A DNA stretch of 64,000 nucleotides. It comes from Isoetes taiwanensis (Eukaryota; Streptophyta; Lycopodiopsida; Isoetales; Isoetaceae). Within the stretch, counting starts at the first letter, position 1. Every line of letters starts with the position of its first letter. The DNA is taken from NCBI GenBank assembly GCA_021234155.1, contig JAJEKV010000022.1:8744934-8808933 (forward strand), in the 5' to 3' direction. A program made the position numbers and the translations under genes. The notes beneath the pieces were generated by a model. The model saw only the letters and a list, made by a program, of their open reading frames with translations, was not told where the DNA came from and searched no databases. This document shows, piece by piece, positions 33,893 to 43,995 of the stretch.

Positions 33893-34928
33893 ACATTCAT
33901 TTCTAAGTTGCTCAAGTTGCCTTTATGACAATTTTATTGATGACATATGCTTGGACATGTCTTATATTGCTATTAATACAATTTTGGCTATTACAATATG
34001 ATTATCATTGATATACATTTAGACGGCCTTTTTCAAAATCAGATTCAGAGTTTGACTAGACAGGAACCCAAGAACCACAAACAATTAAACTCCAGCAAGT
34101 ACGCACATGACTACAATTATTGTAATCATGTCCCCCAAATCAAAATACACAAAAAAGAATAAAAATGAACACTTCTCATGTACATAAAATATAACTTCTA
34201 CCATTAACTAGAAGACAAAAAAAGAAACAGATGCAAACTAAAGCTCGATCCCTTATGATGTCTATTTAAAAGGACAACATTGTCCACATTTGATCATAGC
34301 CCCCTCCCTCCCTCCCATCGCTCCTTCCCTCTCAAATGACAACTTATTAGATTGCATTGGAAGGTTGATGGCTTATCATATTATATTATGAATCATAGGA
34401 CAATCTCCACTAGGAATAGGTTGTGCAATGAAACTTGATTGATTGTGCGAAAATTGGGAAGATGAAACTTGATGCAGTGATAGTGAGTGTTTGAGATCGT
34501 GTTTTCATATCATGTATTACCTTATCTATATGTTTCACTAGATGTATTTTCACATTCAATTTTTACTTTAAAGCAAGAAGATTTGGACGTTGACCATCCA
34601 TACCCCTCCCCCCTCCCCCAACACACGCATCAACGTTTGTCACTGCAGACAATGCCCAACATTGCCGAGCACCCTTATTATGAGATACTATGAAGTCACA
34701 TACACAAACATACACACATACTAGGTGGTTGATGTACGATCTCTTATATAACAATATACTATCACAAGCACTGAACAATACCTTAGACTCCATGTAGTCT
34801 ATTATGTCTACCCATTCTATTCAACACTATGTTAGTACCCATTCCATGTGCATACGACTAATGCAATGCATCCATTAAATGCTTTACACTTGGGCAATAC
34901 CTACATAACATCTACAAACACAGCTACA
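33893..34928. repeat. Segmental duplication copy 2 (empty site)
   Basis: Co-linear with 31877-33490. At the TRIM site it reads AAAATACACAAAAAAGAAT uninterrupted. It contains the same (CCCT)n tract in shorter form at about 34302-34318 and the same GTGTTTGAGATC...CATATCATGTATTACC block. Confidence 0.85.
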
Positions 34929-34993
34929 TTTATAGTTTATTATTCTATCTACAAAATCCATCACTTCTACTCATTCTGGACGTCCACAACTAA

Positions 34994-35023
34994 TGCCCGA
35001 CATCACCGGGCACACATTTCTAG
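34994..35023 (+). mobile_element. Helitron-like 3' end
   Basis: A hairpin TGCCCGACATCACCGGGCA (34994-35012) is followed 7 nt later by CTAG (35020-35023) and then T. A hairpin shortly before CTRR with insertion 5' to T is the Helitron 3' signature. The 5' TC end was not located; weaker relatives of the hairpin occur at 34655 and 33135. Confidence 0.35.
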
Positions 35024-35534
35024 TTTTAGTGATGTCGTACATGGGTAATATGATGAAACAAGCATTGTGGAGTATCTCCATGGCACATTATCAAGAGCAT
35101 GAAACCACGAAAATGTTCTCAGGCATCATTAGATCAACTCCAGCCTTTCAACACACTAAGAATGGACAAGGTATTTAGATTCCCAAACAACCCTATATCT
35201 ATGACTCCAGTTATTTTAGAGAGAGCAATAAAGCATTACCCCACATGTAGGACCAAGGGTATTCAAAGTCCATGACACCTCAAATTGAATACTTATCCAT
35301 GTTAGGGCGTTTGTGACTTCAATCATGTATGGAATTTGGAATAATGCATAGTTGAATCATTTCTAGGACTCCAATAAATTGTATGGTAGGTACAGGATTC
35401 ACAAATAGTAAATTATATGAGTCATGCTTGGGATTCCAAATACTGTATAATTTGAATCATTTATAGGACTATCAGTTAATTTATATGGTCGTTAAGAACT
35501 TGATGTATGTCCTTGTGAATTTTAATAGTATAAA

Positions 35535-35563
35535 CTAGTAATGGTGCCCAGCGTTGCTGGGCA
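35535..35563 (-). mobile_element. Helitron-like 3' end, opposite strand
   Basis: Read on -, hairpin TGCCCAGCAACGCTGGGCA (35563-35545) is followed by CCATTA and CTAG, then T. It mirrors the end at 34994-35023, so two elements of one family would face each other. The 5' end was not located. Confidence 0.35.
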
Positions 35564-38500
35564 TAATTTGAGAATCTGTAAATGCTGGAAACTTGTACAT
35601 TTGCATAGAGAAACTTCTGGGCCCTTGGATCATCTTGGGAGCATGTAGGAATAATTGTTGAGGTTGTTTCCATATTTGAATTTATATTGTTCATATCTAC
35701 AAAAGTACACATTGCAGAGCTAAGGCATAGTATAGTATAAGAGCTAGGGCTATGAATGATATGTTTGCTAATTAAAAGTGAAGAAAGCCTAAGACATTTT
35801 TGTGCATGACAACAATATCTTTTTTGTTACTGCACTGGTTGCAATGTTTGGAAAAGTAAAGGAGCTTTTACACCAAGTAATATTCTGGTCGATGGTAATG
35901 TTAAAATTGCAGAGAATGTTGCTAACAATATAGTATGCTATTTTCGTTTTGGGGTTGGGGAGGGTATTCTGGCAATGGTGGGGACTATGATTTCGGTACA
36001 GTATTGTATAAGAAACGGTATAATTTGCCATGTGGGAGGAGCTTGAGTGTTTCTTGCTATTTTGGGTGTTTTGCAGCTCCCTTTTTTCACGGATGTTTTT
36101 GCAAAGGCTCAATTGATCTTTGAAAAGGTTGAGAAGGAAAAAAAAAAAATCGAGGCGTTCTTTTAGGGTGTGGATAAGGGGGGATGCTCCCTTCTTTTTT
36201 TGGCAAGGGTAGCGGAGCACCAGATGGAGCGGGCTCGACCAGATGTAGGAGAGCACCAGACGTTGGAGCCTCGACCAGCCAAAGCTCGAAACACCTGTGA
36301 TCTCACAGCCAAGCTCCAAAACGCCCATTCCGGCGGAAAGAAGCCTCTTAAAATTCCTGCATTCTTCCGACTGCCCATCTACCCTGTCCTGAAATCGGAG
36401 GTGTTGAAGGGATTATAATGATGAAAATGGGTTCTGGTGAGGCCGTTCGGGCCTGGAGGTTCGAATCCTCCAGCCCAGGGTTGGTTGCTTTCTTTTTTTT
36501 TATGCAGGTCGGGCTGCTTAGGAGGGAAGCCACTGAGGCCGATTTGCGCTGTTGCAGATTTGTCCTGAAGCAGCGACCATGGAGCCCTGAAGCTGAAGCG
36601 CCGATGGATGACAGGCCTGGCCGATGGGGTGAAGCTCAGCTTCAATAGCCATTCCAGCAGTCAGGCTTGGCACCAACCATAGGTCCGATTTGCACCATTG
36701 AAACTTCCGTGGGGGTAGCTGTGCAAAAAGTTGAGGACCCTTGATCTGAGAATATTCCCCATATCAATGGTCCAGAATGAAAGATGAACCAAACGCTATA
36801 ATACATGGAAAAAACGAAAACAACGAAGAAAAGGGAAAAAAATAATGGTGCAAGATAGTACATGGGATATGTTGCAATCCAATAATTGGTTATTGTTAAC
36901 TTCTACAATATTCAAAAGCATCCCATATGGCAGATCTATAATATAATCCCAACACAATGAAAACATAGAGTGCAAGTTCTTCCAAATGCCATTAGAGCAT
37001 TTTTTGAAACCATAGTTGGCATTTAGGGTGAAAAGTCAAAATATTTTCTAGAGCATTCTTAAAAGGCATGGTTGCTTGGTGAGAAAAAATACACCATAGA
37101 AAAAAATCCCAACCCAAGTACATTGTACATGATAATTTGATTTTCAAAATGCTAAACTTTGTGGCAGAACGGAATAACTGCGATAAAAATGCTCTTCCAA
37201 GCCTTATCCTTCTCCTTCCTTTTCTGCTCTGTAACAATGGGATCAAAAATGTTGTGAAAACTTTCTTATAAACTTGGGATGCTTAACGTTGTCTTCAACC
37301 TAGACAATATTAAGCTTTTTCTACCTATTTCTGCTTTGATTTCCAGCAGAACTTGCCGCGGTTCTAAAATCAATCCATAGATGGAGTCTCCACACTCTCT
37401 ATGTTGTTAATCTGTGTCTATACATCATGGCTGCTATTTCGCCCATATAATCCCATCGTGAACAACTCCCAATAAGTTAGATCTGTAGCAGAATCATCCA
37501 CTCAGTTGGATAGAAAACAGATTCGTAGCATTATTGATTGCAAGATTGTTGTAATATTCAAAAGAAAGCCCACTGTATGTGGCAAAAAGAATAAGCTAGA
37601 TCTGCGGCAGAATCATGGGAAATTTATCAGTCCATTCACATTGGATATAAAGTACAGATTGGCAGCAAAACTCCTTACCTGGATGCTCATTTCTGTAACA
37701 TACAGAATCTCCAAGCGCTTTATTTACAGGATGCACTTCCAATTTGCCTCTTAGATATTACTGTTTCTTTTAATATTTTATGTCAGGTGATCATATTAGC
37801 TTGACGTATGGTGCCTACATTTTGATACAATACCATCCATTCTCTCTGTCTACATCTGCTCAGAAAGAGTGTAGGCTTTCTCTTCACGAAAAAGCTTCTC
37901 GGCCAGTTAAATGTTGTACAACTTCTCTTCCAAGGCCGGATTGTATGTCATATCAAAGCTTGACTCAGATAAGTCATTCTAGAACCATAGATTGGTTATA
38001 GCGTAATGATGATATAGCCAAAATCTGATCAGGGCTCAATTCCACCGTAGTCGCAACTCCGACAACACAATATTTTGCCATCTATGTCAAATTGGCTCCT
38101 GCTTTGCCATAGCTCTCAACAGAGCTCCCCAACCAAGCGCCATCGCCATATATCTGCATAATGCATAAGCTAGCTTCGGCATCTTGCGATTGAACCTGCT
38201 AAAACCTCTTTATAATGGAATCTACAACACCTTTTCCTTAAAGAGTACCAATACAAAATCAAAACCAACTAAAAAACCAGGGGAACTACATCCCGAAGCA
38301 GCTACTTTTAGAAGGAAGAAAATGCTGCTTTCAAAACCACGGGGTGCAAACACTGAGGGTAATACCCCTGCTTCAAACAAAGGTAATATTCAAAAAATGT
38401 AATAAAAACAGAAAAAGCTTTGCAGCTTACCTCAAGAGCTCGCTGTGGGATGGTATTGTGCCAGTTCATGTTCAAATGCTATATAGCTGCTGCCAATAAA

Positions 38501-38820
38501 ATGCGTGTTAAACCATGGCAAAGCTCAGATGTAAGGCCTATAAGGTTAGATAAACATCAATTCAACTTTTACATACATTATAGAGATGCTATGTTTGCTT
38601 ACGATGGAGGTGCTTACAAACTCTATAGCCACTATGCCAAACATAAAATACGAATATGACATACCCAGTTTGTTGATGCCGGATATGCTGGCAGGGGACT
38701 TCTGCCTTCCGGATCTGCACTGACGGCCAAGCAGGGGAGCAAAGGAGGTCGACTCTGATCGCAGCACTCAGAAAACAGAACAGAGATGAAAATCAAGCCT
38801 ATAAATGTCGGATTCTGCAG
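35564..38820. other. Intergenic DNA
   Basis: No gene recognised. A pol III box B-like GGTTCGAATCC sits in a perfect 5-bp stem at 36451-36467 (GGAGGTTCGAATCCTCC), but no tRNA acceptor or anticodon arm surrounds it; it may be a SINE remnant. Several 60-90 codon frames (36170-36418, 37506-37754) show no motif. Confidence 0.45.
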
Positions 38821-38828
38821 CCGAAATC

Positions 38829-39350
38829 TCCTCCTAACAGCTCGACCCCTTTCTTCCTGTTAAAAAGCCTGTTCACGATGCTATTCTAGTGCGCCCAAAT
38901 CGTCCCCTTTTGCTAAACTCCTCCTAACAGCTCGACCCCTTTCTTCCTGTTAAAAAGCCTGCGCCCAAATCGTCCCCTTTTGCTAAAATAGATGCATGAG
39001 CTTTCCTTTGAAATATCATCCTTACGATGCAAATCGTCCCCTTTTCTAAAATAGATGCATGAGCTTTCCTTTGAAATATCATCTTTTTTTTGTTTAGATT
39101 AAATCTCAACCACCCAATTTAGGGCTCGTCCCCTTTTGCTAAACTCCTCCTAACAGCTCGACCCCTTTCTTCCTGTTAAAAAGCCTGCGCCCAAATCGTC
39201 CCCTTTTGCTAAAATAGATGCATGAGCTTTCCTTTGAAATATCATCCTTACGATGCAAATCGTCCCCTTTTCTAAAATAGATGCATGAGCTTTCCTTTGA
39301 AATATCATTTTTTTTTGTTTAGATTAAATCTCAACCACCCAATTTAGGGC
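38829..39350. repeat. 226-bp tandem repeat, two copies plus a partial
   Basis: AAACTCCTCCTAACAGCTCG occurs at 38915 and 39141 (period 226). Each copy itself holds two AAATAGATGCATGAGCTTTCC blocks. A partial third copy starts at 38829. High similarity suggests recent amplification. Confidence 0.9.
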
Positions 39351-39380
39351 TCGGATGCACTACGCACTTACGTCAAAACA

Positions 39381-39381
39381 T

Positions 39382-39415
<34 letters not shown>

Positions 39416-39998
39416 TTTATTAACGTCCACGGGAGCCCGTAGGCTATGGGACAAAGAAATCAGGATCTAGTACAATCATCATAATATGAGAGAATCAAGC
39501 CTCTCCACGATGCTCAATGTAAACCAGAAGCTCTCGGAGGAAATTTCCTAAATGTGGAAGCGAAGGAATATGTTGAAATAATTCATCCAAAGGCATGCTC
39601 CAGTCAATCATGTGATACTTGGCACGAAGAGTGTCATGGTTGCGGCAAAAATATATAGCATGCTTCTCAGTCTCCACATCCTCCTTACAGACACATATCC
39701 TCTGATCTTCTGCAATTTTCAACCACCTTCCCTTTTCAATCATTAGACAGTGGGAGCTCATGCGCATGCGCGCAATCGATCTGATTTGCCCCGGAAACAT
39801 GCTATGAAGGGACAAATATGGTTGTATCTTTGTGGAATACGTCCGGGATTGAAATCCACGATGTAATATTGAGTTTCTTTTTGGAAGACACCCCACAAGA
39901 TGCCAAGAAGGCGCAGCCTTGAACTCTTTTGTATAAGAACAAATAGTGAGCCCCCATCGAGTAAACCAGCTTTGTAAATCCTTATACCAGCAACTCAT
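39381..39998 (-). pseudogene. 5'-truncated LINE: C-terminal end of ORF2 with (TTA)n tail
   Basis: Only the last 167 codons of ORF2 remain (39495-39998), with MRMSSHCLMIEKGRWLKIAE and a zinc-binding C-x3-C...H...C (CVCKEDVETEKHAIYFC), close in plan to the end of the LINE at 52786-56843. On - the 3' UTR ends in (TTA)n at 39381-39413, a microsatellite tail rather than poly(A). Its truncated 5' end abuts plastid DNA at about 39996. Confidence 0.7.
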
Positions 39999-41805
39999 GT
40001 ATCAGCAGAGGAAGATGAATACTATCGAATAACTACAGGAACTTGTTTATCGGTATCTCAGGAGGATAAAGAGGAACAAGTTACTGCAGCTCGATATCGA
40101 CAAGAAATTGTGACTATTGCATGGAATCAAATACATCTTCGAAGTATTTCGCCTCTACAACATTTTCCCGTTGGAGCTCCTCCTATTCCTCCTCTTGAAA
40201 ACAATGATGCAAATCGTGCTTCAATGGGTTCTAATATGCAACGTCAAGCAGTTCCACTTTCAAAACCCGAAAAATGTATCGTAGGAACAGGATTGGAAGG
40301 TCAAGTAGCCCCATTCGGGGGGTGTGGTTGTAGGCTTGCGGGGAAAAATTGATTATATTGATGGTGAAAAAATAACTTTGTTAGTTGACGATGGAAATAC
40401 AATAGATACCAAATTAGTTATATATCAACGTTCTAATAACGATACTCGTATGCATCAAAAACCTCGGGTTAATCAAGGTGAATATCTAGAAAGAGGGCAA
40501 ATTTTAGCGGACGGGGGAGCTACGGTAGGGGGAGAACTAGCTCCAGGGAAAAATATATTAATAGCATATATGCCATGGGAAGGATACAATTTTGAGGACT
40601 CAGTACTTATCAGCGAACGTCTAATACATGAAGATATTTTTACGTCTATTCATATTGGGAAATATGAAATTGGGGCTCATGTAACACCTGAAGGAACTGC
40701 TGAAGAAATTACCAGAAAAATACCCCATTTAGATGATTATTTTCTTCGTCATTTAGATAAGAGTGGCCTTGTATTACCGGGATCTTGGGTAGAAACGGGA
40801 GATGTTTTAGTAGGTAAATTAACACCTCGAGATTCGGAGGAATCGCTGAAGGCTCCGGAAGGTAACTTATTACAAGCCATATTTGGTATTGATATAACTA
40901 CTACGAGAGAAACTTGTCTTAAAGTACCCCCAGGTGGAAGAGGTCAAGTTATTGATGTGAGATGGATTTATCCAGAGGATACTTCTAGGTATACAAAGGT
41001 TGTTCATGTATATGTCCTGCAAGAACGCAAAATACGAGTAGGTGATAAAGTTGCTGGAAGACATGGTAATAAGGGTATCATTTCAAAGATTTTACCTAGA
41101 CAAGATATGCCTTATTTGCAAAATGGAACACCAATTGATATGATATTAAGCCCCTTAGGGGTGCCCTCACGGATGAATGTGGGACAAATCTTTGAATGTG
41201 TGCTTGGTATAGCAGGAGACTTTTTGAGGAGACATTATAGAGTAATGCCTTTCGATGAAAGATACGAACGGGAAGCTTCGAGAAAGCTAGTATTTTCTGA
41301 ACTTCATGAGGCTAGTAGGCAAACAGCTAATCCATGGTTATTTGAACTTGATAATCCCGGGAAAAGCCGATTGATTGATGGAAGAACGGGAGAGATTTTT
41401 GAACAACCTGTTACGATAGGAAAAGCTTATATGCTAAAATTGATTCATCAAGTTGATGATAAAATCCATGCACGATCTAGTGGACCTTATTCACGTGTTA
41501 CACAACAACCACTTAGGGGGAGATCCAAACGGGGGGGGCAACGGGTAGGAGAGATGGAAGTTTGGGCTCCAGAAGGTTTCGGTGTTTCCCATATTCCACA
41601 AGAAATGCTTACTATTAAATCTGATCATGCTGAAACCCGTCAGAAAGTAGTTAGTACTATAGTAGCTGGAGAACCGATATATGAACCTGAAGTAATTACT
41701 CCAGAATCTTTTCGATTGCTCGTTCGAGAACTACGATGTTTAGCCCCAGATTCGGATCCAGTTATTATAGAAAAAGATTTAATAATAGATTATAAAGAAG
41801 TTTAG
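39996..41805 (+). pseudogene. rpoB: rpoB (plastid RNA polymerase beta subunit), NUPT copy, 5'-truncated
   Basis: The frame starts inside rpoB at [20 protein letters not shown] and runs through RQAVPL...[10 protein letters not shown]. One extra G in the G6 run at 40317-40322 shifts the frame (expected TTC GGG GGT GTG). From 40324 it is open for 493 codons to the natural stop at 41803-41805. It includes [39 protein letters not shown] and [18 protein letters not shown], the core beta-subunit motifs. The piece just before it in the gene lies at 49601-49768. A pseudogene by position and frameshift; no plastid promoter. Confidence 0.93.
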
Positions 41806-41831
41806 TGCAAATCAATCGGAACTTTAATCTT

Positions 41832-43419
41832 ATGATTTACCAAAATCATCAATATCTTCGAATTGGATTAGCTTCTCCCGAACAAATTCGTGCCTGGACT
41901 GAAAGAATCTTACCTACCGGAGAGATAGTTGGACGGGTAACTCAACCCAGCACTTTCTATTATGGCAGCGATAGACCAGAAAAAGATGGAATATTTTGTG
42001 AGAGAATATTTGGGCCTATTTAAAGTGGAGTTTGCACCCGTGGAAAGTATCAATGGAGTGAAGAAAATGAAGAAGACTCAAGTTTCTGTAAGGAATGCGG
42101 AGTTGAATCTACTGAATCTCGAGTTCGAAGATATCGAATGGGATACATCGAATCAGCATGTGCGGTAACTCATGTATGGTATTCAAAAAAGCTTCCTAGT
42201 CATATTGCGAATATCCTATCCAAACCTCTTAGGGAATTGGAAAGCCTAGCATACTGCGATGTGTGACTCGATCATAGTTTTTGATTATACGGATTGGAAT
42301 AGAAACCGTCATCCCATCTAATTCCAATTTCATAGGGATGCCTTTAACTCCGACATGTCATGTCCTTTGAGGAGTGGCACGAAGCTCGAGATGAAATTAT
42401 AAGCAATGAGATAAAAGGAGGATTTATCTAGGGTTCATACAATATGTGTACATATCACATTATGTATAATGTTATTTGTTAATCAGACTTCGTAAGAAAC
42501 CCCATTCTTTTTCTTAAATAGAATCCGGGAATCCTTCGATATTAGAATATTTTGAATGAGCTTATGTAATAAGTAAGCTTTTATAGGTATGGCTATAGAA
42601 GTTTATCCACCGCATACGTGCTTCAAATAGCATTATGACCATCGGAGTAGAGCGAGAACCCAAAGGATCGAAGGAATCGGAATATGAACGAAGGAAATCC
42701 TTACGAATTTCAATTTCATTGGAAGGTATCTCTGTAAGAAGGTATATCATTCGAAGGGAATAAGACTACTCAAGAATAAAGAATATAAATTAATTTTTCT
42801 GTAATGGAAAGAACATAATTTAGTTTACTTTAGGTATAATTTGAGTAACGAGTAGCTGTTTTTCCTCGCTAAGCAACAGAATCTCAAAATTATTCGATAC
42901 GAAATAAGAATAAAAGATTCTCGTGTTTTAATAATAGCTGCTTGAGCCGGATGAGGGGAAACTCTCGCGTCCGATTCTGCGGGGGGGAACTAGATAATAA
43001 CCTATCCCAATCTTTTTTTTGCCAAGCCTATAACTAACAAACCTACTTCATTTGGATTAAAACGAGGTTTATTTTAATATGATGATAATGATTATGAAAT
43101 TCGGAACGAAAGTATTCCTTGCTTTTTCCATTGTCCAGACTTCAACGAATTTATGGGTAGAGAAATAGCTACTGGGGGAGATGTTACCAAAAAACTATTA
43201 GCTAGTCTAAAACCGAAAGTTGTTTTGGATCGCGCATATGAAAAATGGGAAGAATTTTTGGTGAACGGTGAACCCACAGAAGATAAATGGGAAAACCGGA
43301 AAATTCAAAGAAGGAAAGATTTTTCGGTTAGACATATGAAATTGATCAAATACTTTATTCGAACAAAAACAAATCCGGAGTGGATGGTTTTGTCACTATT
43401 ACCAGTTCTTCCCCCTGAA
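41832..43419 (+). pseudogene. rpoC1: rpoC1 (plastid RNA polymerase beta' subunit) exon 1, intron, partial exon 2, NUPT copy
   Basis: ATG at 41832 ([20 protein letters not shown]), 27 bp after the rpoB stop as in plastid operons. Exon 1 runs to 42260 (ESLAYCD) and has a nonsense change, TAA at 42021-42023, where Lys is expected (GPI-K-SGVC). The intron begins GTGTGACTCG at 42261 and ends near 43010; domain V is visible (GAGCCGGATGAGGGGAAACT ... CGTCCGATTCTG, about 42945-42980), so it is a group II intron. Exon 2 (AKPITNKPTSFGLKRGLF) has a second stop, TAA at 43075-43077 where Glu is expected, then continues to LLPVLPPE, where the plastid match ends. Confidence 0.93.
42261..43010 (+). other. 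Group II intron of rpoC1 (NUPT copy)
   Basis: 5' end GTGTG and a 3' domain V/VI with the family sequence before ACCTATCCCAA. About 750 bp, the usual size. No maturase ORF. Confidence 0.8.
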
Positions 43420-43995
43420 AAATAATATAAGATAATAAATAATTTGTCCTTCAAGATAAAAAAAATAGGAAAAGAGAAAAATATATGATGGAATGTGAAA
43501 TTTGGGCCTAAATAAGGGGGCCCAATGACCTTTAAAACGATTAAAAATGTTAAATTTGGGCCTAAAAGGGACCCGTTTTCTTTATATATTCAATATAAAA
43601 AAGTTCTATGTAAAACAAAGTATGAATGCCACGTGAAACTACCAAGTCTGCAAGAATTTAGCAGTAAAACAGCAGCCAGAAAGGGCAAGATCAAGCGTCG
43701 CCGGAGGTGAAGGTGCAGTCCTGTCTCTGCAAGTTCTTGTTTTGCATGTGTTAAACGTGGATCAATTTAGTCTTTTTCCTGGGACAGTAACTGTTCTTGG
43801 GCATTTTCGACACAAAATATGTCCATGTTTTTTTTGTTCATGTGGGTTTCATTCATCGCTGGAATTATGATTCTGGGGACTTAGATATCTCATGTCTTTC
43901 TGCAGGCGATTATTTATTTCCTTGGACAGAATTTGCAAGCCTTCACCTCCAGACTGTGCATGCAGAGCTCAGCGTCGCTTGTTTGACCACAACTA
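43420..43995 (+). promoter_or_regulatory. Promoter and 5' leader region of the GDT1-like gene
   Basis: Begins where plastid homology ends, 576 bp before the GDT1 start codon. A pyrimidine-rich tract and CTGCAG at about 43893-43905 could be the acceptor of a 5' UTR intron. No clear TATA box picked. The NUPT therefore lies in the upstream region of an apparently working gene. Confidence 0.4.

Larger units (their letters stand above)
39996..43419 (+). other. Nuclear plastid DNA insertion (NUPT): rpoB to rpoC1 exon 2
   Basis: A 3.4-kb block is co-linear with the plastid rpoB-rpoC1 operon: most of rpoB, the intergenic gap, rpoC1 exon 1, its group II intron and the start of exon 2. Flanks are nuclear (a LINE on the left, GDT1 leader on the right), so this is a transferred copy, not the plastome. 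Substitutions are few but include disabling ones. Confidence 0.9.

Noticed and set aside
35789-36328. 179-codon ORF on -
   Set aside because: Low-complexity, includes a Lys/Phe homopolymer-derived part, no domain.
36420-36490. tRNA gene (perfect T-arm GGAGGTTCGAATCCTCC)
   Set aside because: No acceptor stem partner, D-arm or anticodon arm could be placed upstream; at most a SINE remnant.
39996-43419. Window being plastid genome
   Set aside because: Both flanks are nuclear (LINE, intron-rich GDT1), and the genes carry a frameshift and stops.
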